Below are positions 55,951 to 64,000 of a stretch of DNA of 64,000 bases, piece by piece. Each line of letters starts with the position of its first letter. Position 1 is the first letter of the stretch. The stretch comes from Duganella zoogloeoides (lineage in GTDB: Bacteria > Pseudomonadota > Gammaproteobacteria > Burkholderiales > Burkholderiaceae_D): the NCBI RefSeq assembly GCF_034479515.1, contig NZ_CP140152.1:3968001-4032000 (forward strand), read 5' to 3'. The position numbers and the translations under genes are program-made. The notes beneath the pieces are model-generated. The model worked only from the letters and a program-made list of their open reading frames with translations. It made no database searches and was not told where the DNA came from.

Positions 55951-56435
55951 TTGGCGCTCCCGCTCAGTTCACCGACCAGGGTGTCGATTTTATCGTTGGA
56001 CATGAAGCTACACATGCGGTGATTGTTCACCAGCAGCACCGGTGCGTCGCCGCAGGCGCCCATGCACTCCCCTTCCATCAGCGTGAATTCGCCGTCGTCC
56101 GTGGTGCCACGGTAGTCGATGCCCAGCTTTTGCTTGAGGTGCTGCGCAGCGCGCTCGCCACCGGACAAGGCGCATGGCAGGTTGGTGCACACGGTGATCT
56201 TGTGCTTGCCGATGGGCTTGAGGTTGTACATATTGTAGAAAGTGGCCACTTCCTGCACCGCGATTGCCGGCATGCGGATGTAGTCGGCCAGTTCCTGCAT
56301 GGTTTCCGGCGAGATCCAGCCCAGTTCGACCTGGGCGTGCGCCAGCGCCGCCATCACGGCGGACTGACGCTGGTCGTCCGGGTACTTGGCCAGCTCGCGG
56401 TCGATTTTTTGATAGCACTGCTCTGATAACAACAT
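55947..56435 (-). CDS. nuoE: NADH-quinone oxidoreductase subunit E
   Basis: 162 residues, thioredoxin-like subunit with the [2Fe-2S] N1a cluster. The ligands are in [12 protein letters not shown] and [16 protein letters not shown]. The N-terminal helices ([19 protein letters not shown]) are typical. It partners NuoF at the tip of the peripheral arm. It follows nuoD after 12 bp. Confidence 0.97.
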   Translation of the reverse strand: MLLSEQCYQKIDRELAKYPDDQRQSAVMAALAHAQVELGWISPETMQELADYIRMPAIAVQEVATFYNMYNLKPIGKHKITVCTNLPCALSGGERAAQHLKQKLGIDYRGTTDDGEFTLMEGECMGACGDAPVLLVNNHRMCSFMSNDKIDTLVGELSGSAK

Positions 56436-56447
56436 ACTTTTTGCCTC

Positions 56448-57701
56448 TTAGCGGTCAATACTGCCGAACACGATGTCCTGCGTACCGATGATGGTCACGG
56501 CGTCGGCAATCATGTGGCCGCGCGACATTTCGTCCAGCGCTTGCAGGTGCACATAGTCTGGCGTGCGCAACTTCATGCGGTATGGCTTGTTGGCGCCGTC
56601 CGACAGCAGGTACACGCCAAACTCGCCTTTCGGGTGTTCCACGGCGGCATACGCTTCGCCTGGTGGCACGTGGAAGCCTTCGGTAAACAGCTTGAAGTGG
56701 TGAATCAGCGATTCCATGTTGGTCTTCATGTCCACGCGGCTAGGCGGGGCAACCTTGTGGTTGCTGGTGATGACCGGACCCGGGTTGTTGCGCAACCACT
56801 CCACGCACTGCTTGATGATCTTGTTCGACTGGCGCAGTTCTTCCACGCGCACCAGGTAGCGGTCGTAGCAGTCGCCGTTGGTGCCGATGGCCACGTCGAA
56901 GTCCATCAGGTCGTACACTTCGTACGGCTGGTGCTTGCGCAGATCCCACTGGATGCCCGAACCGCGCAGCATGGCGCCGGTAAAGCCCATCGCCAGCGCA
57001 TCTTCCGGCGTCACGACACCGATGCCGACGGTCCGTTGCTTCCAGATTCGATTATCGGTCAACAGGGTTTCGTACTCGTCCACGTAGCCTGGGAAACGGT
57101 TGGTGAACGCTTCGATGAAGTCGAGTACCGAACCCTGGCGGTGTTCGTTCAGGTCGGCAATCGCCTTGGCCGAACGGATGATCGATGGCTTGTGCTGCGG
57201 CATCGCGTCCGGCAGGTCGCGGTACACGCCGCCCGGGCGGTAGTAGGCCGCGTGCATGCGCGCGCCCGATACGGCTTCGTACACGTCGAACAAGTCTTCG
57301 CGGTCGCGGAAGCAGTACAGGAACGGGCCCATGGCACCGACGTCGAGCGCGTGCGCACCGAGCCACATCAGGTGGTTCAGGATACGGGTGATTTCATCGA
57401 ACATCACGCGGATGTATTGCGCGCGCAGCGGCACTTCCAGGCCCAGCAGCTTTTCGATTGCCATCACGTACGCGTGCTCGTTGCACATCATCGACACGTA
57501 ATCGAGGCGGTCCATGTACGGCACCGACTGCAGGTAGGTCTTTTGCTCGGCCAGCTTCTCGGTACCGCGGTGCAGCAGGCCGATGTGCGGGTCGGCGCGC
57601 TGGATCACTTCACCGTCGAGCTCAAGCACCAGGCGCAGCACGCCGTGCGCGGCCGGGTGTTGCGGACCGAAGTTCAGGGTGTAATTCTTAATCTCAGCCA
57701 T
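56448..57701 (-). CDS. nuoD: NADH-quinone oxidoreductase subunit D
   Basis: 417 residues, the 49-kDa subunit that lines the quinone site. The N-terminus [22 protein letters not shown] holds the conserved His of the quinone pocket, and [13 protein letters not shown] and [20 protein letters not shown] follow. The C-terminus DIVFGSIDR is the family end. It is a separate gene, not fused to nuoC. The start overlaps the nuoC stop by one base. Confidence 0.97.
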   Translation of the reverse strand: MAEIKNYTLNFGPQHPAAHGVLRLVLELDGEVIQRADPHIGLLHRGTEKLAEQKTYLQSVPYMDRLDYVSMMCNEHAYVMAIEKLLGLEVPLRAQYIRVMFDEITRILNHLMWLGAHALDVGAMGPFLYCFRDREDLFDVYEAVSGARMHAAYYRPGGVYRDLPDAMPQHKPSIIRSAKAIADLNEHRQGSVLDFIEAFTNRFPGYVDEYETLLTDNRIWKQRTVGIGVVTPEDALAMGFTGAMLRGSGIQWDLRKHQPYEVYDLMDFDVAIGTNGDCYDRYLVRVEELRQSNKIIKQCVEWLRNNPGPVITSNHKVAPPSRVDMKTNMESLIHHFKLFTEGFHVPPGEAYAAVEHPKGEFGVYLLSDGANKPYRMKLRTPDYVHLQALDEMSRGHMIADAVTIIGTQDIVFGSIDR

Positions 57702-58294
57702 TATTTAATCCCGTAGTTTTCTTCGCGGATCACGCGCGGCACGTTTTCACGCGGCTCGATGGTGACCGGCTGGTAGATCACGCGCTTCTGCTCGGGGTCG
57801 TAACGCATTTCGACATAGCCCGACACCGGGAAGTCCTTGCGGAACGGGTGGCCGATGAAACCGTAATCGGTGAGGATACGGCGCAAGTCGTTGTGGTTCT
57901 CGAACAGGATGCCGAACATGTCGAACGCTTCGCGTTCGAACCAGTTCAGGCAGCGCCACAGCGGCGTCAGTGACGGGAATACCGGCATGTCGTCATCCTG
58001 CGCAAAGCAGCGCACGCGCACGCGCCAGTTGTACTTGAGCGACAGCAGGTGGATCACGACCGCGAAACGCTGGCCGTCCCAGCTGCCTTCGCCATAGGTC
58101 ATGTAATCGACGCCGCACAGGTCGATGGCCTGCTCGAAACCGAGCGACGCATCGTCGCGCAGGGTCTGCATCACGCCATAGTAGTCGGCTTGCTTGACGG
58201 TGATGGTGATCTCGCCGAGCGCCACGACCGTACTAACGCGTTCGCCCAGGGCAGTGCCGAGGGCGGTTTGGAGTTGTTCTAATTTGGTAGTCAT
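57701..58294 (-). CDS. nuoC: NADH-quinone oxidoreductase subunit C
   Basis: 197 residues, the 30-kDa subunit. The family signature is [37 protein letters not shown]. It supports NuoD in the peripheral arm. Its start overlaps the stop of nuoB by 4 bp. Confidence 0.97.
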   Translation of the reverse strand: MTTKLEQLQTALGTALGERVSTVVALGEITITVKQADYYGVMQTLRDDASLGFEQAIDLCGVDYMTYGEGSWDGQRFAVVIHLLSLKYNWRVRVRCFAQDDDMPVFPSLTPLWRCLNWFEREAFDMFGILFENHNDLRRILTDYGFIGHPFRKDFPVSGYVEMRYDPEQKRVIYQPVTIEPRENVPRVIREENYGIK

Positions 58295-58767
58295 CGTGCG
58301 ATGGTGTTGGTACGCTTGATCTTGTTCTGCAGCTGCATGATGCCGTACAGCAGCGCCTCAGCGGTGGGCGGACAGCCTGGCACGTACACGTCGACCGGCA
58401 CGATGCGATCGCAGCCGCGTACAACCGAGTACGAGTAGTGGTAGTAGCCGCCGCCATTGGCACAGGTGCCCATCGAGATGACCCAGCGCGGTTCCGGCAT
58501 CTGGTCGTAGACCTTGCGCAGCGCAGGGGCCATCTTGTTGCACAGCGTGCCGGCCACGATCATCACGTCGGACTGACGCGGCGAAGGACGGAACACCACG
58601 CCGAAGCGGTCCATGTCATAACGGGCCGCGCCCACGTGCATCATTTCAACCGCACAGCAGGCCAGACCGAACGTCATCGGGAACATCGAACCCGTACGCG
58701 CCCAGTTGATCAGCTTGTCAGCCGAGGTAGTGATGAAACCTTCGTTTAATACGCCTTCAATAGCCAT
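58291..58767 (-). CDS. nuoB: NADH-quinone oxidoreductase subunit B
   Basis: 158 residues, carrying the terminal cluster N2 that reduces quinone. Ligands are the tandem Cys in [12 protein letters not shown], a Cys in [10 protein letters not shown] and the Cys in [28 protein letters not shown] is also diagnostic. It follows nuoA after 3 bp. Confidence 0.98.
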   Translation of the reverse strand: MAIEGVLNEGFITTSADKLINWARTGSMFPMTFGLACCAVEMMHVGAARYDMDRFGVVFRPSPRQSDVMIVAGTLCNKMAPALRKVYDQMPEPRWVISMGTCANGGGYYHYSYSVVRGCDRIVPVDVYVPGCPPTAEALLYGIMQLQNKIKRTNTIAR

Positions 58768-58770
58768 GGC

Positions 58771-59130
58771 TTATTCCCAATCAAGGGCACCTTTCTTCCA
58801 GATATACCAAAAACCGACCACGAATTCAGCGATGAAGCTCATCATCACCAGGAATCCGTTCCAGCCCAGTTCGCGCACGGAGACGCCCCAGGGGAAGAAG
58901 AATGCCGTTTCCAGATCGAACAAAATAAAGAGGATAGCGACGAGGTAGTAACGCACGTCGAATTTCATGCGCGCATCTTCGAAAGCTTCGAAGCCGCATT
59001 CATACGGGGACAGTTTGGCGAAGTCAGGCTTGTTTGGTCCGAGCACGTGGCCCAGCACCTGGGGAAGGATACCTACGCCGAGACCGACGAGGATGAACAA
59101 CAGAACGGGGAGATAATTTTCGAGGTTCAC
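58771..59130 (-). CDS. nuoA: NADH-quinone oxidoreductase subunit A
   Basis: 119 residues, three helices. The conserved loop [24 protein letters not shown] contains the Cys of the quinone-linked loop. The GTG at 59128-59130 gives the family N-terminus ([15 protein letters not shown]); a longer open frame upstream runs toward the tRNA and is not supported. There is no strong ribosome-binding site. It is the first gene of the complex I operon. The promoter must lie in 59131-59248, because a terminator follows the upstream tRNA. Confidence 0.95.
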   Translation of the reverse strand: MNLENYLPVLLFILVGLGVGILPQVLGHVLGPNKPDFAKLSPYECGFEAFEDARMKFDVRYYLVAILFILFDLETAFFFPWGVSVRELGWNGFLVMMSFIAEFVVGFWYIWKKGALDWE

Positions 59131-59248
59131 GATTGATGAGCTTTTATTGAACGCTTGGTTTGAAGGACCACACTGCGATGTTTTGCGGTGCTCTTTACGT
59201 TCGCCCCAATCGTACAACTTAGACCAGGATCGAACGACACATCCTCGT

Positions 59249-59285
59249 AAAAAAGCCAGCTCAGGCACTACTCCCTTGCTGGCCT
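59249..59285 (-). terminator. Rho-independent terminator after tRNA-Leu
   Basis: On the minus strand, gccagc (59283-59278) pairs with gctggc (59260-59255), extended by G-T and A-T pairs, around a 17-nt loop, and six T follow at 59254-59249. It starts about 10 nt after the tRNA CCA end. It should keep tRNA transcription out of the nuo operon. Confidence 0.8.
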
Positions 59286-59294
59286 CTAAATTTT

Positions 59295-59379
59295 TGGTGC
59301 CGACGACGAGACTCGAACTCGTACAGCTTGCGCCACTACCCCCTCAAGATAGCGTGTCTACCAATTTCACCACGTCGGC
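59295..59379 (-). tRNA. tRNA-Leu (anticodon GAG)
   Basis: An 85-nt tRNA on the minus strand starting GCCGACGTGGTGAAATTGG and ending with an encoded CCA. The anticodon stem-loop CTATC-TTGAGGG-GGTAG gives GAG, reading CUC and CUU leucine codons. A long variable arm, as needed for a class II tRNA, and the T-loop GTTCGAGTC are visible. Acceptor arms GCCGACG/CGTCGGC pair. Its place between secG and nuoA is typical of betaproteobacteria. Confidence 0.96.
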
Positions 59380-59393
59380 ATTCTAAGGCCGCT

Positions 59394-59422
59394 ATTCTAC
59401 TGCGTTTCTGCCGGCTTGTTAA
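59394..59422 (-). promoter_or_regulatory. Sigma-70 promoter of tRNA-Leu
   Basis: On the minus strand, -35 TTAACA (59422-59417) and -10 TAGAAT (59399-59394) each differ from consensus by one base and are separated by 17 bp. The predicted start is about 8 nt before the mature tRNA end. Confidence 0.8.
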
Positions 59423-59598
59423 TGCCGTATTGCGAAAAAACAAGAAGAAAAACGATAAATATTTACTTCTCGGTACACTGGTTTAACTTTTGCCCACCAA
59501 TGCGCCATTTCACTGCGTGTCACTGCCGATAACTGCCAAAACATTGAGCAACGTACTGCCTTTGTTGCCCAACGTTGTATTCCAAGACCGCTATTATA

Positions 59599-60027
59599 TT
59601 ACTTTGGGATGGAATTTGCAGGAGCCGGTGCAGGAGTTTGTGCAGCCGGCGCAGTTGGCTGCCCGGCAGGTGCTGCAGGCGCGGGCGTCGGCGCGTTCGG
59701 AATGCCGGCCGAACCGGTGGTTGGCGCGGTTGCCGGTACGGTTGGCAGGGCCTTGTCCATCACGCCGCCGCTGACGGCGCCGTTGTTGTGCTGGGTGGAG
59801 ATGTACGCCAGGGCCAGGGTGGCGCTGAAGAAGATCGCCGCTGCCACACCGGTGGACTTGGACATGAAGTTCGAGGAGCCGGTGGCGCCGAACAGGCTGC
59901 CGGAAGCGCCGGAGCCGAAGGCTGCGCCCATATCGGCGCCCTTACCGTGCTGCAGCAAGACGAGGCCGATAATGGCCAGGGCCGAGACGACTTGGATGAT
60001 GACTACCAGGTTGAACATGCTGCTCAT
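59599..60027 (-). CDS. secG: Preprotein translocase subunit SecG
   Basis: 142 residues. Two helices typical of SecG: FNLVVIIQVVSALAIIGLVLLQ and STGVAAAIFFSATLALAYI, with the conserved loop HGKGADMGAAFGSGASGSLFGATGSSNFMSK between them. The C-terminal Pro/Ala/Gln-rich tail is variable in the family. It assists SecYE in protein export. The ATG at 60025-60027 is used; a second ATG three codons in (60018) is possible. It lies between tpiA and tRNA-Leu. Confidence 0.96.
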   Translation of the reverse strand: MSSMFNLVVIIQVVSALAIIGLVLLQHGKGADMGAAFGSGASGSLFGATGSSNFMSKSTGVAAAIFFSATLALAYISTQHNNGAVSGGVMDKALPTVPATAPTTGSAGIPNAPTPAPAAPAGQPTAPAAQTPAPAPANSIPK

Positions 60028-60130
60028 GATATTCCATTCAAAATTAAATAGTTTTGTATCGTTTTGTTTCCAACCTGCCAATAGCGCGCGACAGGCTGGA
60101 TTAACTGCATTTTTACAACAGTACTTCTCG

Positions 60131-60148
60131 TTAAGGGTAAACCCTTAA
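60131..60148. repeat. 18-bp perfect palindrome between tpiA and secG
   Basis: ttaagggtaaacccttaa has 8-bp arms around two bases. It lies just after the tpiA stop on the minus strand, with no T-run following, so it is not a standard terminator. It may be an mRNA processing or protection hairpin. Confidence 0.6.
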
Positions 60149-60156
60149 TGTCCTGC

Positions 60157-60906
60157 TCAGGCGTGGATGATGGCGAGGAAATCTGCTGCCTTCAGTGCGG
60201 CGCCGCCGATCAGGCCGCCGTCGATGTCGGCCTGGGCCAGCAGTTCGACCGCGTTGTCCGGCTTCATGCTGCCGCCGTACAGGATCTGGATCTTGGCAGC
60301 GACCTGCTCGCTTTTCTTGGCCACGCAGCCGCGCAGGAAGAAATGCGCTTCCTGGGCCATCTGCGGGGTGGCGGTCTTGCCGGTGCCGATCGCCCACACC
60401 GGCTCGTAGGCCAGCACGACTTTATCGAGCTGATCGACCGGGATGACGTCAAGCGCAGCCTGCAACTGGGCGCAGATCACGGTTTCGGTATTGCCCGCTT
60501 CGCGGTCGTCCAGGGTCTCGCCCACGCAGATCACGGGGGTGAGGCCGGCGGCCAGCGCCACCACGGCTTTTTGCGCAACCAGCTCATTGGTCTCGCCGTG
60601 ATACGCACGACGCTCGGAGTGGCCGACCAGCACGTATTTCGAACCGAAGTCGGTCAGCATGGCCGCTGCCACTTCACCAGTATAGGCGCCGCTGGCGTGG
60701 ATCGACAGGTCCTGGCCGCCCCAGGCGACCGGGGTGGCATTCAATTCCTGTTCGCACTGGGCGAGGTAGGGGGCAGGCACGCAGACCGCGCAATCGGCGC
60801 GGTCGTTGACATCCTTGAGGCCGGAGACGATGCCGGACAACAAGGCCGCGTTGGCGGCGCGGTTGCCGTTCATTTTCCAATTGCCGATAACGAGTTTGCG
60901 TCGCAT
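60157..60906 (-). CDS. tpiA: Triosephosphate isomerase
   Basis: 249 residues, glycolytic enzyme interconverting dihydroxyacetone phosphate and glyceraldehyde 3-phosphate. Catalytic residues are Lys11 (IGNWKMNGN), His96 (LVGHSERR) and Glu168 ([15 protein letters not shown]). Phosphate loop residues are near [12 protein letters not shown]. Start ATG at 60904-60906 matches the family. It heads the tpiA-secG-tRNA block. Confidence 0.98.
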   Translation of the reverse strand: MRRKLVIGNWKMNGNRAANAALLSGIVSGLKDVNDRADCAVCVPAPYLAQCEQELNATPVAWGGQDLSIHASGAYTGEVAAAMLTDFGSKYVLVGHSERRAYHGETNELVAQKAVVALAAGLTPVICVGETLDDREAGNTETVICAQLQAALDVIPVDQLDKVVLAYEPVWAIGTGKTATPQMAQEAHFFLRGCVAKKSEQVAAKIQILYGGSMKPDNAVELLAQADIDGGLIGGAALKAADFLAIIHA

Positions 60907-61008
60907 AGTAGCCTAAATTTTCAATAACCTATGATTTTACCGCGCCCGCCGACAGTGGGTCAAACTTGCATCGGTGAATTTGTTGTTTTGGTTGCAAGAG
61001 CTACGTGC

Positions 61009-61989
61009 TTAAATCACTTGCAGCATGATCTTGCCGACGTGGGTGCTGCTTTCCATCAGTTCATGCGCCCTGGCCGCCTGCTCGAGCGGAAACACCGTGT
61101 GGATCACCGGCTTGATCTTGCGCTCGGCCATCAACGGCCACACGTGCTTGAGCAGGTTTTTGGCTATCGCGCCCTTGAACTCCACCGAACGCGGTCGCAG
61201 CGTGGCACCGGTGATGGTCAGGCGGCGATACAGCATCTGCCCCAGGTCCAGCGTGGTCTTGGCGCCGCCCAGCGTGGCGATCAGCGCGATGCGGCCATCA
61301 TCGGCCAGGCACGCCACTTCGCGCGGCACGTAGTCGCCGCCCACCATGTCGAGGATTACATCGACGCCACGGTCGTTGGTCAGCGACTTGACCACGTCAA
61401 CGAAATCCTCGGTCTTGTAATTGATGCCGCGCTCGGCGCCCAGTTCCTGGCATGCAGCGATCTTGTCGGCGCTGCCGGCGGTGGCAAACACGCGGTGACC
61501 CAGGGCGCTGGCCAGCTGGATCGCCGCCACGCCGATACCGGAGGTACCGCCCTGCACCAGCAGGGTTTCGCCACCGGTCAACCGGGCGCGGTCGAATACA
61601 TTGCTCCACACGGTGAAATAGTTTTCCGGAATCGTCGCCGCTTCCAGCATGCTCCAACCCTTGGGCACGGGCAGCACCTGCTCGATGGGCGCCACGCAGT
61701 ATTCGGCGTAACCACCGCCCTGCACCAGCGCGCACACGTGGTCGCCGATGTCGAAGGTAGAGTAGTCGAGGTCGCCGTCGACGATCTCGCCGGCTACTTC
61801 CAGTCCTGGCAAATCCGACGCGCCCGGTGGCGGCGCGTAAGCGCCCTTGCGTTGGAAGACGTCGGGGCGGTTGATGCCGGCCACGTGCACCTTGATCAGC
61901 ACTTCGCCGGTTTTCACGACCGGCATGGGGCGCTCGCACAGCTTCAGCACTTCGGGCGAACCGGGTTGGGTGATTTCAATCGCGCGCAT
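61009..61989 (-). CDS. NAD(P)H:quinone oxidoreductase, PIG3-like MDR family
   Basis: 326 residues of the zinc-independent medium-chain reductase family. The N-terminal GroES-like fold contains HVAGINRPDVFQRKGAYAPPPGASDLPGLEVAG; the Rossmann loop is VQGGTSGIGVAAIQLASALGHRVF. No zinc ligand set is visible. It reduces quinones with NADPH by family. The ATG at 61987-61989 follows GAGG and is preferred to an in-frame start five codons upstream. It ends 102 bp before the tpiA start, on the same strand. Confidence 0.93.
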   Translation of the reverse strand: MRAIEITQPGSPEVLKLCERPMPVVKTGEVLIKVHVAGINRPDVFQRKGAYAPPPGASDLPGLEVAGEIVDGDLDYSTFDIGDHVCALVQGGGYAEYCVAPIEQVLPVPKGWSMLEAATIPENYFTVWSNVFDRARLTGGETLLVQGGTSGIGVAAIQLASALGHRVFATAGSADKIAACQELGAERGINYKTEDFVDVVKSLTNDRGVDVILDMVGGDYVPREVACLADDGRIALIATLGGAKTTLDLGQMLYRRLTITGATLRPRSVEFKGAIAKNLLKHVWPLMAERKIKPVIHTVFPLEQAARAHELMESSTHVGKIMLQVI

Positions 61990-62100
61990 GGTGGACCTCT
62001 GCAAATTTTAAAGAAAAGATTGTACGCGAGGCTACAGCGCCACGCAGGCGGGCGCACGGCTGCGCGGCATGCTTTCAATGCCGCGATTAATGCAATCGAC

Positions 62101-62134
62101 TTGCAACAATGATGCTTGGCCGTTATTATTGCAA
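62101..62134. promoter_or_regulatory. Inverted repeat upstream of ZnuD-like receptor
   Basis: ttgcaacaat (62101-62110) and attattgcaa (62125-62134) are inverted repeats with one mismatch in ten, 14 bp apart, and ttgcaaca is also repeated directly at 62129. It lies 88 bp before the receptor ATG. A metal-responsive repressor such as Zur is possible, but spacing and sequence do not match the known Zur box closely. Confidence 0.4.
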
Positions 62135-62222
62135 CAGTTTTGCATTAACACTTCTGTGCTGCTGCCCTGCCCCATTTCGCCGGGCCGCGCCCACACCAAC
62201 CCTCCGACCATTGCCAGGAATC

Positions 62223-64000
62223 ATGCGCCATCACGTACTTGCAGCCGCCATTCTGTCCACATTTTCAAGCGCCTACGCGGCCGACGACACCACCCTGCAG
62301 ACCGTTGAAGTCCGCGCCGACAAGCCGGTCGGCAGCGACACCAGCGTCACGGTCCAGAACGACCGCGCCCAGAACCGCACGCTCGGCGACATGCTCGAAC
62401 ACGTCTCTGGCGTGCAAAGCAGCGCCTTCGGCCCCAATGCCGGCGCGCCGGTGATCCGCAGCCTGTCCGGCAGCCGCGTGCAAATCCTCGAAGACGGCCA
62501 GTCGATCCTGGGCATGAACGCTATCAGCGGCGACATCAACATTCCGTTCGACCCGCTGTTTGCGCGCGGCGCCACCGTCAGCAAATCATCGGACAGCGTG
62601 CGCTACGGCGGCAACGCCATCGGCGGCAGCGTCAATGTCGATTCCGGACTGCTGTCGCGCACGATGGAGGAACAGGACCACGAACTGGAACTGGTGCTGC
62701 GCAAGGGCCACAACGATGCCGACGCCCAGGGCCTGCGCCTGAACGTCAACAACGGCAAGAATTTCTCGACCAATATCCAGCTGTCGTTCCAGAGCATCGG
62801 CCACTACGACATTCCCGGCAACAGCAAGGCGGCCGTGTGCAATACCGGGCTGTTCCCGGCCAACGGCGGCGTCAATACGTTTCTTGCCGACAGCTGCCAG
62901 AAAGAGGCGCGTATCCAGCAGGTGTACAACAAGGCGTCGCAGCCGTTCATCGAGCAATTCATCACGGAAAATCCTGACTGGGCCGATGGCGATTTTTCCT
63001 TCTACACCAACAACCCGACCTCGGTGTGGCAGCGTAAAACGTACATCAATCCAGCCAACCCGGCGTACGTGCCCGGCACGCCGCGCACGGTCGAAAACAA
63101 GATCAACAACGATGTCACGCCCGACTACCACGGCAGGCTCGGCAACAGCTACTCGAACAACTCGCACTTCGGCGTGGGCACCACCTATTTCTTCGACCAG
63201 GGCTACTTGGGCGTGAGCCTGGACTCGAAGGAAAGCAAGTACGGCGTGCCGGGCTTTTCGATGGAGAACAAGTCGTTCGGTGCCAACTACGATGAGGGAC
63301 TGCCGGTCGGCGTGAAAATCCGCCAGGACAAGTATGCGCTGGAAGGCAAGCTGCGCGAGCCGGCGCCGTACGTGGAAAGTCTCGATCTGCGCGTCTCGCG
63401 CCTGAACAATACGTCGGGCGAGTACATCGGCCCGACCAACGCCAACGAGTACGCGTTCGATACCACCCAGGCCGAGCTGCTGCTGGCGCAGCGCCGCGCC
63501 GGGGCCTTGCATGGCCTGGTCGGCCTGTCGTACCGGTCGCGCGATGTGACCGGCAGCGGTCCGCAGCTGTACCTGCCCAATGTGGGCACTGCCAGCCGCG
63601 CGCTGTTCATCAGGCAGAACCTCGACTTCGACTGGGCATCGTTCGACGCCGGTTTCCGCCACGAGAAAGTGGAACACGAGATCGAGAACAGCGCGTTCAA
63701 GACCTCGCGCAATGCCGCCAACACCAAATTGGCCGACCGCGAGTTCAGCCTGAACAACTACAACATCGGCGCCGCGTTCGAGCTCGGCAAATTGTGGGGC
63801 GCCAAGCTGCGGTACGGTTCGTCGGAGCGCGCGCCCGATATCAACGAGCTGTACGCGAGCAACCGCCACTACTCGATCATGACGCAGGAGGAAGGCCACC
63901 AGAACCTGAAAGCTGAGCGTTCCCGCAATACCGAATTGACCGTGCTGTTTGGCGTTGGCGGCTTCAAATTGAGCGGTACCGCCTACCAGATGAAATACGA
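62223..64000 (+). CDS. TonB-dependent receptor, ZnuD-like, 5' part (runs off the window)
   Basis: The first 592 codons of an outer-membrane receptor, truncated by the window end. A signal peptide (MRHHVLAAAILSTFSSAYAAD) is followed by the plug: NRTLGDMLEHVSGVQSSAFG, APVIRSLSGSRVQILEDGQS and SVRYGGNAIGGSVNVDSG. A Cys pair in the next extracellular region (AVCNTG and DSCQKE) recalls the disulfide loop of the zinc receptor ZnuD. Barrel strands continue to the end. AGGA lies before the ATG at a good distance. Zinc or another metal is the likely ligand by resemblance. Confidence 0.85.
   Translation, partial: MRHHVLAAAILSTFSSAYAADDTTLQTVEVRADKPVGSDTSVTVQNDRAQNRTLGDMLEHVSGVQSSAFGPNAGAPVIRSLSGSRVQILEDGQSILGMNAISGDINIPFDPLFARGATVSKSSDSVRYGGNAIGGSVNVDSGLLSRTMEEQDHELELVLRKGHNDADAQGLRLNVNNGKNFSTNIQLSFQSIGHYDIPGNSKAAVCNTGLFPANGGVNTFLADSCQKEARIQQVYNKASQPFIEQFITENPDWADGDFSFYTNNPTSVWQRKTYINPANPAYVPGTPRTVENKINNDVTPDYHGRLGNSYSNNSHFGVGTTYFFDQGYLGVSLDSKESKYGVPGFSMENKSFGANYDEGLPVGVKIRQDKYALEGKLREPAPYVESLDLRVSRLNNTSGEYIGPTNANEYAFDTTQAELLLAQRRAGALHGLVGLSYRSRDVTGSGPQLYLPNVGTASRALFIRQNLDFDWASFDAGFRHEKVEHEIENSAFKTSRNAANTKLADREFSLNNYNIGAAFELGKLWGAKLRYGSSERAPDINELYASNRHYSIMTQEEGHQNLKAERSRNTELTVLFGVGGFKLSGTAYQMKY

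Overview
The window is high-GC, gene-dense DNA that looks like a chromosome of a betaproteobacterium of the family Oxalobacteraceae (Massilia, Duganella or Janthinobacterium type). The reasons are the gene order tpiA - secG - tRNA-Leu(GAG) - nuoA to nuoN - DUF2818 - Nudix, an ispD-ispF pair, mdtABC-type efflux genes, several TonB-dependent receptors, and the style of the protein sequences. The family assignment is inference from gene order and protein similarity, not from a marker gene. I saw no rRNA, insertion sequence, prophage or CRISPR array.

Layout. 1-7314: an RND efflux operon (mdtA, mdtB and the start of mdtC, minus strand) next to a divergent response regulator / histidine kinase pair. 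7370-13935: sppA, a sodium:solute symporter and a very large TonB-dependent receptor, all minus strand. 14322-23215: a five-gene plus-strand operon built around a 1254-residue tubulin/FtsZ-like protein. The others are a propeller-like soluble protein, a secreted and anchored protein with a vWA-like look, a three-helix membrane protein, and a zinc-ribbon protein with one membrane span. This is the most unusual part of the window and the best candidate for a poorly described system. 23247-24881: a convergent NERD-UvrD helicase. 24965-28546: an MFS exporter and a siderophore receptor, divergent around a near-consensus Fur box.

28576-35637 is a mixed stretch: DUF3820, a glutaredoxin-fold protein lacking the active-site cysteines, a SYLF lipoprotein, a LysR/pirin divergent pair, ribA, a trypsin-like protease translationally coupled to a membrane FHA protein, and DUF4126. 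35740-39103 looks accessory: a Phd-VapC toxin-antitoxin module whose toxin carries one in-frame amber codon, a lipid-kinase-like protein, a GNAT enzyme, DUF695 and a small membrane protein. 39043-41046: a TetR/MFS divergent pair, followed by a patch of 33-bp tandem repeats.

41279-60906 is conserved housekeeping on the minus strand: tpiA, secG, tRNA-Leu, the complete 14-gene complex I operon (nuoA to nuoN), DUF2818, a Nudix hydrolase, an HExxH protein, ispD, ispF and a small hypothetical gene. The window ends with a quinone oxidoreductase and the first 1778 bp of a ZnuD-like TonB-dependent receptor.

How the genes work together. Efflux genes sit with their probable two-component regulator. Receptor and transporter pairs form three uptake loci, one clearly iron-controlled. 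Complex I is encoded in full in its usual order. The tubulin-like operon combines a cytoplasmic polymer-forming fold, membrane anchors, a periplasmic domain and a peptide-binding GYF domain, which suggests an envelope-attached cytoskeletal or membrane-remodelling machine.
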